The notes under the pieces were generated by a model. It was given only the letters and a program-made list of their open reading frames with translations, had not been told where the DNA came from and did no database searches. Below, in pieces: positions 21,796-30,315 of a DNA stretch of 30,989 bases. Source of the DNA: a virus. The stretch lies in IMG/VR virus record IMGVR_UViG_3300035670_000914, positions 1-30,989 of that record; one strand, given 5' to 3'. Both the position numbers and the translations under genes were made by a program. Positions within the stretch are counted from its first letter, which is position 1, and every line of letters starts with the position of its first letter.

Positions 21796-22504
21796 ACGGG
21801 ATTCCGCTTTCCATCCGCCGCGGCGGCCAGCTCGAGACGGTGTATCTGTCGACCCGCCGCTCTGGCGAGCGCGGCGCGAAGATGAGCCAGGCAAAGCGCG
21901 AATACCGCGTTGCGCAGCGGCGGTGCGCGCACTGCCTGCAGGAGACGGCGCTCATCGCCCGCAAGGCGGAGGCGCTTGCCGCCCGTGGCGAGCCGTGCGA
22001 GGGCGAACTGGACCGGCTCGCGCTTTCCCAGGACCAGGCCGCTGCCGCGGCCCAGGCGGCCGCCGAAGGCGCGCTAGCCCACGCGACGGAGCTGGTGCGC
22101 CTGTCGCTTGCCGAGTGCCATGGGGCGGATGCCGAGGCCATCATGGATTGCCTTACGGATCGGCAGCTGCACCAGTGCGTCGGGATCATCGAGACGGGGG
22201 ATTTGCCGGAGGATTTTTTTCCGTCCCGCGCCACCCCGCCGAGCGCGAGCGATACCTTGCAACCTGGCGCAGATATTACCGGGCACTCCTCGGGCACGGC
22301 TACACCAGGGCCGACCTTGAAAGCGGGCGGGTAACGATCGAGGACGGCGCGCTCCTCTGCTGCGAGGAGGAGCCGCTCGAGACGGATATGGAGCTGGCAG
22401 AGGACAGGCTTGAAAAGCACTTCGAAAACGAGAATGCGCGGCGCGCGGCGGGGCTGCCGACGGATATGCAGCGCTATCTCGACGGCGGGGTTGTGAGGGA
22501 TTAG
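21792..22504 (+). CDS. Tail-assembly chaperone pair with -1 programmed frameshift (G and GT type)
   Basis: The base product is frame 21792-22334, 180 residues, mostly helical (AKREYRVAQRRCAHCLQE, ALAHATELVRLSLAE, CLTDRQLHQCVGI). At 22214-22220 a T TTT TTT heptamer sits exactly in X-XXY-YYZ phase (GAT TTT TTT CCG). A -1 slip continues with FFSVPRHPAERERYLATW, then RYYRALLGHGYTRADLESG and a 57-residue alpha-rich tail ending in DMQRYLDGGVVRD at 22504, giving about 237 residues. This is the lambda G/GT arrangement found in long-tailed phages directly before the tape measure gene, and the two products bind the tape measure and tube. The extension frame has protein-like sequence only after the slip site. 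Confidence 0.82.
22214..22220 (+). promoter_or_regulatory. -1 ribosomal frameshift slippery site T_TTT_TTT
   Basis: Seven T bases in the correct zero-frame phase (P-site TTT 22215-22217, A-site TTT 22218-22220). Seven bases after the site, GCGCCA (22228-22233) can pair with TGGCGC (22265-22270), a possible stimulatory stem. The GAGGA-like purine run just upstream (GGAGGA, 22208-22213) could act as a stimulating Shine-Dalgarno as in dnaX. Confidence 0.78.
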
Positions 22505-22510
22505 GGCGTT

Positions 22511-24340
22511 ATGGCGACAACGGCGCGGGAAATGAGTTTGCTGCTCAAGATCCGGGGCGAAGGCGCCTCGGCTCTTGCCGCGCTGCGCGCCGTGGCCGGC
22601 GGCATCGCCGACGTGGGCGGCGCGGCCGCCGGCGCGGGCCGCACGGTGGGTTCGATCTTTCGCGGCATGTCGGGCGCTGTGAATCTGCTTTTTGCCCCGC
22701 TGCGCTACGCCGGCGCCGGCGCCCTGGGGCTTGCGGGAGCGCTTGGGCTTGTTGGCGGCAAGGCGCTTTCGAGCGCGGGCGACATCGAGGCTTTGCAGCT
22801 GCGGCTCGAGGGCATTGTCGATAGCGTCGAGACCGCACGGCGGATCGCCGGCGAGACGATCAAGATGGGCATCGAAAGCCCGTTCACCGCGGCCGAGCTT
22901 ATTGACGCGCGCGTGGGGCTCATCAACATCGGCCATTCCGGCAGCCGGGCGCTGCGCGTGGTGGGCGATGCGGCCGCCATTACGCAGCGGCAGATTACGG
23001 ATTTCGTTTCCATGCTCGCGGGCCTCGAGGCGGAGCCGCTGCGGCGCGTGGGCGTTATCATGTCGAGCGACAACGGCCGGTACGAGTTTTCGTTTCGCGA
23101 CAAGGCGGGCAAGGTGCTGCGCATGGCGGCCGAGACCCGCGACAAGGCGCAGGAGGCGCTGCTCAACATCTTCGAGATCAAGTATGGCGGCGGCATGCAG
23201 CGCTTTGCGAGCGCCTGGAAGGGCGTCACGAGCACGCTCGCCGATGCCGTGAATGCCGCTTTTGCTTCGATTGGCGACGGCATGATGCCCGTTGCCAAGC
23301 GCTTTGTGAACTCGCTCAACCAGGGCATCACGGAGCTCATCGATAGCGGCAGGCTCAAGCAGTGGGGCGAAGAGGCGGCGGGCGGGATCCAGACCGCGTT
23401 CGACTATGTTCGCGTGACGGCCGCGTACGTCAAGGATGTGTTCGACGGCCTTCAGGAAACAGGCCGCTGGGCGGACGCGTTCCAGATCGTCGCGCTGGCC
23501 TTTGGCGAGACGCTGGTGCTGGGCGTTGTGAACTATTTGCGCGCCGCCGGCGTCGTGTTTGCCGGCCTGGGGAAGATGATCGCAGGAGGCTTCCTGGAAG
23601 AGGTGTTGAAGGCCCCTGGCATGGGGTATGTGCGCCGGCAGGCGGCGAGCGACGAGGCGGTGCGCAGCCTGCAGGCGCGCGGCGAGCGCGGGTTCGAGAA
23701 GTGGGCGCTTGGCGTTGATCCGCAGGCCCTCGCGAAGATCGACGCCGATCGCAAGCGCGGCACTCCGTACATCGAGGCTGTTCAGCTCTGGGCGAAAAGC
23801 CTTTCGGCCGAGCAGCAGGCGCGCATCGTGGCCGGCCCCGATCGCCGGGCCGCAATGTTCCGTGGCGGCATCGACTCCTTCACGAAGGATCTTCCCGGGA
23901 TCGCCGCCGAAGTGGCCGCCGCGACGAAAGAGGTGTGGCGCCAGGCGGCCGAGGATCTCAAGGGCACCACAGGCGGCCGAACGTTTTCGTTTGACGAGGC
24001 GCTTTCCTCCGTGCGCCTCGCCCGCGCGGAAAAAGAACGGCGCGCCGAGCTTGAAAGGGTGGCCTCCGAAAACGTCATGTACCGCGTGAAAACCCCGCAG
24101 TGGATCAACTACCGGGAGAGTAGCGATAGCGGCGTGCGCAATTGGCGCGAGGCGGATGCGCCGCGCCTCAATCGCTTCATGGGACCGGCCGGCAAGTATC
24201 GGGTCGGGGACAGGCTTTCCGAGGGCGGCATTGTGATCCGGATCGACAAGCTCGAGGTCAAGGCGAACCGGGTGCAGGAGCTGCAGGAGGCGCTTTTCCG
24301 GCAGGCCGTGGAGCCCAGGCTGCATGCGGGGGCGAACTGA
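22511..24340 (+). CDS. Tape measure protein
   Basis: 609 residues. It begins with a helical MSLLLKIRGEGASALAALRAV, Gly/Ala-rich hydrophobic helices (VNLLFAPLRYAGAGALGLAG...GLVGG), then IEALQLRLEGIVDSVETARRIAG, ESPFTAAELIDARVGLINIG, AITQRQITDFVSMLAGLEAEPLRRVGV, as in phage tape measure N-terminal domains. Further helices include DALTERTAFDYVRV-type segments and a hydrophobic LALAFGETLVLGVV. The C-terminus (GIVIRIDKLEVKANRV) resembles tape-measure ends that bind the tail tip. The length sets the tail length; about 600 residues at roughly 1.5 angstrom per residue predicts a tail near 90 nm (inference). Confidence 0.85.
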   Translation: MATTAREMSLLLKIRGEGASALAALRAVAGGIADVGGAAAGAGRTVGSIFRGMSGAVNLLFAPLRYAGAGALGLAGALGLVGGKALSSAGDIEALQLRLEGIVDSVETARRIAGETIKMGIESPFTAAELIDARVGLINIGHSGSRALRVVGDAAAITQRQITDFVSMLAGLEAEPLRRVGVIMSSDNGRYEFSFRDKAGKVLRMAAETRDKAQEALLNIFEIKYGGGMQRFASAWKGVTSTLADAVNAAFASIGDGMMPVAKRFVNSLNQGITELIDSGRLKQWGEEAAGGIQTAFDYVRVTAAYVKDVFDGLQETGRWADAFQIVALAFGETLVLGVVNYLRAAGVVFAGLGKMIAGGFLEEVLKAPGMGYVRRQAASDEAVRSLQARGERGFEKWALGVDPQALAKIDADRKRGTPYIEAVQLWAKSLSAEQQARIVAGPDRRAAMFRGGIDSFTKDLPGIAAEVAAATKEVWRQAAEDLKGTTGGRTFSFDEALSSVRLARAEKERRAELERVASENVMYRVKTPQWINYRESSDSGVRNWREADAPRLNRFMGPAGKYRVGDRLSEGGIVIRIDKLEVKANRVQELQEALFRQAVEPRLHAGAN

Positions 24341-24342
24341 GC

Positions 24343-24693
24343 ATGACGATCATCTCCACCAACTACACGACGCAGCCCGGCCCCTACGGCACGATTCAGA
24401 TCGTCGAAAGCGGCCGCTGCACGCACGACGAGGCCGCCGGCATCACGGGCTATGCCACGCGGCGCTACGAGATGGTCGCGCTCCCCAACACGTCTGGCGC
24501 CGTGCTAAAGAGCCTGGACGGCACCGTGCCGCGCATCGTCTACGTTTCCCCCACATCGGGGCGGGGTTACTTCTGCGTCAAGGTGGAGGCCCTTGTGCGG
24601 CCCCTGGCGCCGGTTCAGACGGCCGGCCCATATGTCGGAAAATCCATCCTTCGGTTTGAGATCACCTGGCAGCAGGTGGGAGGGGTGGCGTAA
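24343..24693 (+). CDS. Small distal tail protein
   Basis: 116 residues, beta-rich: GTIQIVESGRCTHDEAAGITGYATRRYEMVAL, VYVSPTSGRGYFCVKVEALV, GKSILRFEITWQQVGGVA. It starts three bases after the tape measure stop and ends TAATG into the hub gene. Position fits a tail-tip or baseplate adaptor, as for D3112-like and GTA-like distal tail proteins, but sequence alone does not identify the family. Confidence 0.6.
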   Translation: MTIISTNYTTQPGPYGTIQIVESGRCTHDEAAGITGYATRRYEMVALPNTSGAVLKSLDGTVPRIVYVSPTSGRGYFCVKVEALVRPLAPVQTAGPYVGKSILRFEITWQQVGGVA

Positions 24694-26444
24694 TGTTCAC
24701 ATTCACTCCCACAACCTGCGCGCTGCACTTTGCTAACCGTAACGCAAGCGCCTCTGGCTATTTCAGCATTCCACAGGTGGCTGTTGTCGAATCGATCCGC
24801 ATATCTGCCGGTGCAGCCATTGGTACAGCGGTTGTGTCCTATCCAAGCCGTTATGCCAAAGACATCTCTTATCGGATGGGCAGCAGCGTTCGCATTTCAA
24901 TCGGCGGCTCGACTGTGTTTCGCGGAATCATTGGCGACGTGCCCGCAGAAATCTCCGTTGAAACAGATCAGCACCGCCTGATGTTGTTTTGCGACAAGCG
25001 GCTTTTGGAACGCACAACGATCGGGCAGCCCGATGTCGCGAGTCTTGCAGCCGACGGAAGCACGCGCTACGGCTTTCGCGATGTTGGATTCGACATGACT
25101 TTTAATCCTGCCGGCATCGGAAACAAGAATGCGGAAGGTCTTATTTTTAGCTTTGGAACTGCAGCAGTACCATGGACCCTGCGCACCATCATGGAGTTCC
25201 TTTTTCACTGGTATGGAGCACTTGACGAAGTGCGCTGCGATGCGGTTTTGCTGTCCTCTGCCTGGAATCATGCGCCTTCCGGTTTATGCCTGACGGGGCA
25301 AACTTTGCTGCAGGCGGTGGATCGTCTTGCCACTTTGGCGGGAGAGTCATGGGCTCTTTCGTATGGGGTGGAGTATTCGTCATTCGTCACTGTCTGCCCA
25401 GGTGTTGGCCGGATTCGTCCCGTTTCGATGGCGGCTCCGAAGATGGGCGGCACAGTGCAAAACGCGAATGTGTTGAGTCCCATCAGCGTGCGGCCATCAT
25501 TGAACGTCTCGCGTTGCGTGGATTGCGTGCAGGTGGTCTCCGCGCGCACGTTGATTGAGCACACGTATTACAGCGGAGGCACGAATCCGCTGCTGGTCAA
25601 GCTGGAGAGTTTTGTCGATCCGAAATACAGCTATCGCTACATCACAGATGTCGGCGCCTATGAAGACCACGGTCTAGGAAAAAATAGAACTGCGGGGTCG
25701 GCTCCAAAGCCATGGCACAAGACACTTCTTACTCGCCGCACGAAAGAGGGCAATGCGTATGTGACGGCTGCACAGATCACCCTGGATAAGTATAAGGCTG
25801 CATTTGATCCTTTGCCCGAGCCTTTTCTGTGGGTTTCCAACACTGGTTTGACAGCCGATGCAAAGCTTGTTTTGGGTGGGTATCAGATCAACCATGATGC
25901 CGCGTATCTCGACGTGGAAAGCGTTGTCGATGTTGCCGGAGAAACGAATGGCAAAACGACCGCCCTTACGATAACTCCAGAAACCGTTCGGTTTTGGCTT
26001 ACGGTCGTTACGGAATTGGAATTTCCGTCGAGCTATCGCACGGAAGAAGCAAGCGGTTATTTGCCGCAACGCTTCAACCTTTTGATTGAGCAACGCGCGC
26101 TCGTTCCTGAACAGCGCTACCGCGTGACACTGCCGGCCCTTGGAACGGATCCCAATGGAGTTGTTTTTTTGGCAGCGGATTCTGTCGAACGGTACGTCAA
26201 TGTGAGCACTCAGCTGGTGGAGATCGCAGGCAACGCGCTACGCGAAAGCAGCCGCGTGGAGCGCTCGGTTGAATTGGAGTTTCCATTTTTTCCAGTTGTA
26301 TCCATCGGCGAGCGCATCCGTATTTTGGGCCGCTCTGTTCCGCTAGACGGCACGGAGGTTGTGGTGGACGTACAGTACGATGTTGATCGGTCATACACCA
26401 CCATGGTGCGCGCAACAAATATTGTGGCTGGAGTAAGAGCATGA
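24693..26444 (+). CDS. Putative tail-tip hub protein
   Basis: 583 residues, overlapping both neighbours (TAATG in, ATGA out). The first part, from IPQVAVVESIRISAG, is beta-rich with an OB/T4 gp27-like appearance (SVRISIGGSTVFRGIIGDVPAEISVE). It continues with a helical TLRTIMEFLFHWYG, LLQAVDRLATLAGESW, and a long C-terminal beta region with FPVVSIGERIRILG and GTEVVVDVQYDVDRSY. Such architecture and position suggest a hub or receptor-binding base. The DNA is visibly less GC-rich than its neighbours, with many TTT/ATT codons, which hints at separate ancestry. Specific family not recognised. Confidence 0.58.
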   Translation: MFTFTPTTCALHFANRNASASGYFSIPQVAVVESIRISAGAAIGTAVVSYPSRYAKDISYRMGSSVRISIGGSTVFRGIIGDVPAEISVETDQHRLMLFCDKRLLERTTIGQPDVASLAADGSTRYGFRDVGFDMTFNPAGIGNKNAEGLIFSFGTAAVPWTLRTIMEFLFHWYGALDEVRCDAVLLSSAWNHAPSGLCLTGQTLLQAVDRLATLAGESWALSYGVEYSSFVTVCPGVGRIRPVSMAAPKMGGTVQNANVLSPISVRPSLNVSRCVDCVQVVSARTLIEHTYYSGGTNPLLVKLESFVDPKYSYRYITDVGAYEDHGLGKNRTAGSAPKPWHKTLLTRRTKEGNAYVTAAQITLDKYKAAFDPLPEPFLWVSNTGLTADAKLVLGGYQINHDAAYLDVESVVDVAGETNGKTTALTITPETVRFWLTVVTELEFPSSYRTEEASGYLPQRFNLLIEQRALVPEQRYRVTLPALGTDPNGVVFLAADSVERYVNVSTQLVEIAGNALRESSRVERSVELEFPFFPVVSIGERIRILGRSVPLDGTEVVVDVQYDVDRSYTTMVRATNIVAGVRA

Positions 26445-27205
26445 AGCAGCTTCAACAAGTAAATAGCTTGCGAAGCGGCGATGTGCGGGTGTGGGGAGGT
26501 CTTAAGCAGGCTCGTTCGCCCATGACTGTGAAGCCGCGCCTCAGCGCCGAGGAAGACGATTTTCCGTTCCGCGTAACCGTGGAAGATGCCGGCGCGACCC
26601 TGCGCGTCGGCCAGGGCTATATCTGGATCGGGAGCATTCAGCCCGTGCGTATCGGCGGATCCGGGTTTCCCTCGAACGGGGCGGAGTACGACTGGCCGGG
26701 CGTGGACGATACAGACACCGTCGCCCTGGGCGCGTTGGCGGATGACGTGTACCTGCTCTACATGAAGACGCCGATCTCGCCGGATAACGGCTATTTCACG
26801 GCCTCCTATCGCCCGTCCCTGGGCGTGTGCCCGGCGCTCACGGATGACCGTCCGCTTGTAGAGGATTTCAGGGACCGCGCGAAGGATCATGTGATTTCCC
26901 GCTTCACGGTGGCTTCGGGAAAGATTTCCGGCAAGCCGCGGCAGGATCTGCGGCAGAACATCCGGGGCACGTGCACGGCGGAGCACTGGTACGACGGGTA
27001 CGACGATTTCTTTTACACCCGCTATGCGCTGTCGCTGATGGCGGCTCCGTATTGGGTGCGCGAAGTGTTGACGCACCTTGAAAGCGGTGTCCCTGTGCCC
27101 TCCGACGTGGTCGATGAGGATGGCGACATTGTGCACCAGTTTGCTCAAGAGGAACTGGCGCGCCCGGCAGAGGAGACCGAGGTAAACGGGGGGAGCGGAT
27201 CATGA
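26441..27205 (+). CDS. Tail-tip-associated protein, unknown family
   Basis: 254 residues, acidic. It opens with VNSLRSGDVRVWGGLKQARSPM and continues with strands (FPFRVTVEDAG, TLRVGQGYIWIGSIQPVRIGG, LALGALADDVYLLYMK-like) and a middle with YDGYDDFFYTRYAL and WVREVLTHLES, ending in an acidic tail (EELARPAEETEVNG). The order after the hub suggests a tail-tip or fibre-attachment protein. It has ATGA coupling on both sides. Confidence 0.55.
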   Translation: MKQLQQVNSLRSGDVRVWGGLKQARSPMTVKPRLSAEEDDFPFRVTVEDAGATLRVGQGYIWIGSIQPVRIGGSGFPSNGAEYDWPGVDDTDTVALGALADDVYLLYMKTPISPDNGYFTASYRPSLGVCPALTDDRPLVEDFRDRAKDHVISRFTVASGKISGKPRQDLRQNIRGTCTAEHWYDGYDDFFYTRYALSLMAAPYWVREVLTHLESGVPVPSDVVDEDGDIVHQFAQEELARPAEETEVNGGSGS

Positions 27206-27822
27206 GCCTGGAGCGGCGCAAGAGCCTTTATATCGATGTCGCGAAAGCGGGCGGCGAGAATCCACTGCTCGACAAGAAGACGGTGAACCAGGCCTTGACC
27301 CCGAGCTTCGTGCAGGGCGACCGGCTCACGCTGTCCTTATTCTTTCGCTCGATTGCCGACGCCGTCACGACGACCGTTTCCGATGCGGTCGAGCTGCCGG
27401 CTGGCGCGGCCGTTGTGGTGGGCGGCGCGGTGAAGGGCGATCTCGATGCCGGCACGCTCCTTTTCTACGCCTCGGCATTCTCTTTGCAGGGCTCAGGCGA
27501 CGATGCCAGGTACGACGCGACGCTCGATCTTGACACAGCCGAAGTCGAAGACGCTTTGGCAGAGAGCGACAGCGTCGAAATCCGGATCGACGTAGAGGTG
27601 CAGGATGCCGGCAACGCCGAGCGGCTGACGTACCAGTTTGACGCTGTTCTTTACCGCCAGGTCTACGCCGCGCAGCAGCCTCCACCAGCCCTTGGCACAC
27701 AGGGCGACGGCTTGAGCCGCGTGGCGGGAGGGAGCTTCCAAATCAAGGATGTCGTCACCGGGCTCTGGCATGGTCTTTGGCTTGAGAACAGGGTACTCAC
27801 CGTTGGAGAGGGGGAAGAATAA
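27202..27822 (+). CDS. Tail-tip/fibre-associated beta-rich protein
   Basis: 206 residues. It opens with KSLYIDVAKAGGENPLLDKK, then QGDRLTLSLFFRSIADAV, GAAVVVGGAVKGDLDAG, DARYDATLDLDTAEVEDAL, SVEIRIDVEVQDAGNAERLTYQFDAVLYRQV and a Gly-rich C-terminus. The 'Q-G-D-x-x-x-L-x-x-x' beta pattern resembles the upper baseplate (BppU-like) fibre-attachment fold. Located between tail-tip and fibre genes, it may anchor fibres. The assignment to that fold is inference. It starts by ATGA with the previous gene. Confidence 0.55.
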   Translation: MSLERRKSLYIDVAKAGGENPLLDKKTVNQALTPSFVQGDRLTLSLFFRSIADAVTTTVSDAVELPAGAAVVVGGAVKGDLDAGTLLFYASAFSLQGSGDDARYDATLDLDTAEVEDALAESDSVEIRIDVEVQDAGNAERLTYQFDAVLYRQVYAAQQPPPALGTQGDGLSRVAGGSFQIKDVVTGLWHGLWLENRVLTVGEGEE

Positions 27823-27823
27823 G

Positions 27824-29191
27824 ATGAAGCGCGCACTACCCATTGCCATTCTTTTCGCTGCAGCGGCTGCGCGGGCCGAGCTTTCCGTTACCGTTGGGGA
27901 TGCCGTGCTTGTAACCCGCACCTCCGCGACGCTCGCTGTCACCTGTGTCGATACGGGTGTTGTCTCGATCGTCTGGGGCACCAATAGCGGCGGCACGAAC
28001 GTGAGCGCCTGGGCGCACACGAACGCGTTTGGCGAGCTTGGCGACGAGACGGCCATGACCAACATCACCGGCCTTTCCGCCGGCACGGTGCACTACTATG
28101 CCGCCTACGCAACAAACGCCACCGTCACCAACTGGTCGGCGATCGCGAGCTGGTCCACCTTGCCGGCCTCGACGACAGGCAGTGTCGCAAAGGCGTGGAT
28201 GCGCGGCGACTCGGTCACTGGCGCCGTCGACGAGGTTGCCCGCGCCATGGCCGGCTCCACGGCCGCCGTAGTGAGCGTCACCTGCGACGACGCCACAACC
28301 ACAAATCGCGGTTCGGCCAGCTATCCTGTAATCACGCTATCGGATTCCGCTTCCGGGACACTGGCGCGCGCAGCCGCTGCGATCGGTAGCGACGGAAGCG
28401 TAACAGGTTCTTTGCTTCGCGTCGGGGCGGCCATTATCACGGAGGATTACACAGGGATCGCTCCCGTCATTTACGGAAGCGAGTCGAATCGTCCCGTGTG
28501 CTTGCTCCAGGGAACGAATTTCTATGATGCCACGAAGGGCACCGTTGTGATTTCGGATACGGACATCGATATCTACATGCCAACGGGGGGCAGTTTCGAT
28601 GTGCAGGAAACGGATGGCACCCACCGTTTTATGTGGATGGGAACTTACTGGTCATTCTGGAACACGACGATTTCCAATGTTGTCGTGCGCGGTACGATTT
28701 CCGCATTTCCGGATCTGGCCGCCAGTCTTGCATTGCCCTACACAGTCATTACGAACCCGCCTTGGCTCACAACCGCGAGCTCTCTTGACTACGGCAAGCT
28801 CACGAATTCCCCTTCCACGCTGGCGCGGTATGCAGCCAGGTCCACTTCCGGCAGCGAGGTGTACGTCACTGCGACATCGACCGGCATCACGGCGACGCTG
28901 TCCGGATCCACGGCAACGTTCACAATCCCCTCCGGAGTCATTCCTCTCTCTGCGCAGATCCGTGTGCCGGCAGGCTCCGGTACAACGCTCACCCTGGCAG
29001 TTGGCACGAACTGGTATCCCAACACCGGGTGGAGCGATCGCTGGGGCTTTTCAGCTGCTGTATATCGCGAGGATACGGGGGCGCAGGTCACGAGCGCATC
29101 GACGAAACTATCTCCCAGCACCTTCACCGAGGGGCAGGTGCTCGGGCTGGTAGATACCGTCGTCTCTCGTGTCTGCGTGGAGTTTCAATGA
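27824..29191 (+). CDS. Fibre-like protein with signal peptide and FN3 domain
   Basis: 455 residues from the ATG at 27824, with a GAGGGGGAAG site upstream; an in-frame extension of 25 codons was rejected. Residues 1-18 are a clean Sec signal peptide (KRALPIAILFAAAAARA). Residues ~20-115 form an FN3-like domain (TSATLAVTC, VSIVWGTNSGGTN, ITGLSAGTVHYYAAYATNA, NWSAIASWSTLPAS). The middle is Ser/Thr/Gly-rich beta and the C-terminus is beta-rich (GVIPLSAQIRVPAGSGTT, SDRWGFSAAVYRED, LVDTVVSRVCVEF). It sits in the tail-fibre position, where a signal peptide is not normal. A host surface-protein origin for the N-terminal part is inference. Confidence 0.7.
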   Translation: MKRALPIAILFAAAAARAELSVTVGDAVLVTRTSATLAVTCVDTGVVSIVWGTNSGGTNVSAWAHTNAFGELGDETAMTNITGLSAGTVHYYAAYATNATVTNWSAIASWSTLPASTTGSVAKAWMRGDSVTGAVDEVARAMAGSTAAVVSVTCDDATTTNRGSASYPVITLSDSASGTLARAAAAIGSDGSVTGSLLRVGAAIITEDYTGIAPVIYGSESNRPVCLLQGTNFYDATKGTVVISDTDIDIYMPTGGSFDVQETDGTHRFMWMGTYWSFWNTTISNVVVRGTISAFPDLAASLALPYTVITNPPWLTTASSLDYGKLTNSPSTLARYAARSTSGSEVYVTATSTGITATLSGSTATFTIPSGVIPLSAQIRVPAGSGTTLTLAVGTNWYPNTGWSDRWGFSAAVYREDTGAQVTSASTKLSPSTFTEGQVLGLVDTVVSRVCVEFQ

Positions 29192-30315
29192 GCCGTTCCG
29201 TTTTGCTGATATTGCTTCTGTGCGCGGCGTCATCTTTGTTGTGCGCTGATCCGCTTCCTTTCCGGGCCGCCATCGATGTCCAGGAGGTTGTTGCGACGAA
29301 CACGGCCTGGCAGCTGTTCGGCCGCGTTTATGACACGTCCGTCGCTGGCTTCACTGGGCTCGATCTGGCCTCCAACGATCTATTTGCCTGCGAGACTCCG
29401 CTGCAGGATGTCGATCTGTACCGTGTCACATCCATCGAAACGCAGAACGTGGAGTGGGCTCGCTTCACCGTGGAGTATCTCGGCACCGGGGCCACTCCAC
29501 GCGTCGGCGCCCCGGTGGCGGGCCAGGGCTATCTGTGCCGCGCTTTTGGCACAAACGGTGTTGCCCTGCCGCAGTACTATGGCCCAGGCGGTGTTTCTCC
29601 ATTCCTCAAGGACGCCATTGCCTCCGATGCCATTCGCCGCCTTGCCGAGCGCCCGAGCGCAACGTCTACGAGCTCGCCAAGCGGTCCAGAGTCGGATCCT
29701 GTTTACTCTACCGGCGGCGTGTCTCGCGCTGGTTTGCGAGTGCAGGAGGGAACGTCAACCGTATGGTCGGCTGCGTCCGAGACTATCACCATCGGCCCGG
29801 GATCTTCGGTCACGAATGTGCTAGCGTCGACCAATTCAATTGGCGCTTTGCAGCTGGTGGGAAACACGCTGATCTACGGAACGAACACATTTTACACTTT
29901 ATGCTTGGTGAATCGGTACACAGTTCAGCCCGTTACCAATGCGACATTGACGACGATTCTATTCACGAACGTCGTGCAGGATATTGAGTCTGGATTCGAC
30001 ACTTCCACAGGCACTTACTCCGTGAAAACGCCTGGTGCCTATATAATTTATTCCAACGCGCGTTTTGCGAATGCGACGGCAGGGAAAAACAACATTCAAC
30101 TGCTTTTTATTGACGGAGTGGAGGTTGATCGCAGGTTTCATTATCCTCAATCCAATGGTGATGTGGATTCGTTATCGACTTGCGGATTTCAGTATTGCAC
30201 GAACGGCACACTTATCCGTGTGTCTATGTACCAGGACACCGGCAGCACTCTGAACATTTACGGAGCAACCTATGGCGGGAACTGCTTTTTGCGCATCATG
30301 AGGGTGGGGCCATGA
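29188..30315 (+). CDS. Fibre tip protein with signal peptide and C1q-like domain
   Basis: 375 residues. The start at 29188 overlaps the previous TGA (ATGA). The N-terminus is a signal peptide (SRSVLLILLLCAASSLLCA, cleavage near residue 20), followed by VQEVVATNTAWQLFGRVYD and beta-rich sequence, a Ser/Pro-rich hinge (about 155-175, SATSTSSPSGPESDP) and a C-terminal domain (about 240-373) with a C1q/TNF-like jelly-roll pattern: VVQDIESGFDTSTGTYSVKT, PGAYIIYSNARF, NIQLLFIDGVEV, LIRVSMYQDTGS, then GNCFLRIMRV. C1q-like tips occur in phage receptor-binding fibres. The host receptor is unknown. A fibre with a Sec signal is unusual. Confidence 0.75.
   Translation: MSRSVLLILLLCAASSLLCADPLPFRAAIDVQEVVATNTAWQLFGRVYDTSVAGFTGLDLASNDLFACETPLQDVDLYRVTSIETQNVEWARFTVEYLGTGATPRVGAPVAGQGYLCRAFGTNGVALPQYYGPGGVSPFLKDAIASDAIRRLAERPSATSTSSPSGPESDPVYSTGGVSRAGLRVQEGTSTVWSAASETITIGPGSSVTNVLASTNSIGALQLVGNTLIYGTNTFYTLCLVNRYTVQPVTNATLTTILFTNVVQDIESGFDTSTGTYSVKTPGAYIIYSNARFANATAGKNNIQLLFIDGVEVDRRFHYPQSNGDVDSLSTCGFQYCTNGTLIRVSMYQDTGSTLNIYGATYGGNCFLRIMRVGP

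Noticed and set aside
21758-24325. 855-residue open frame on the minus strand over chaperone and tape measure genes
   Set aside because: Shadow of the tape measure and chaperone genes; no recognisable domains.
29188-30315. Diversity-generating retroelement acting on the C1q-like fibre tip
   Set aside because: No reverse transcriptase gene, template repeat or Avd-like protein was seen in the window.
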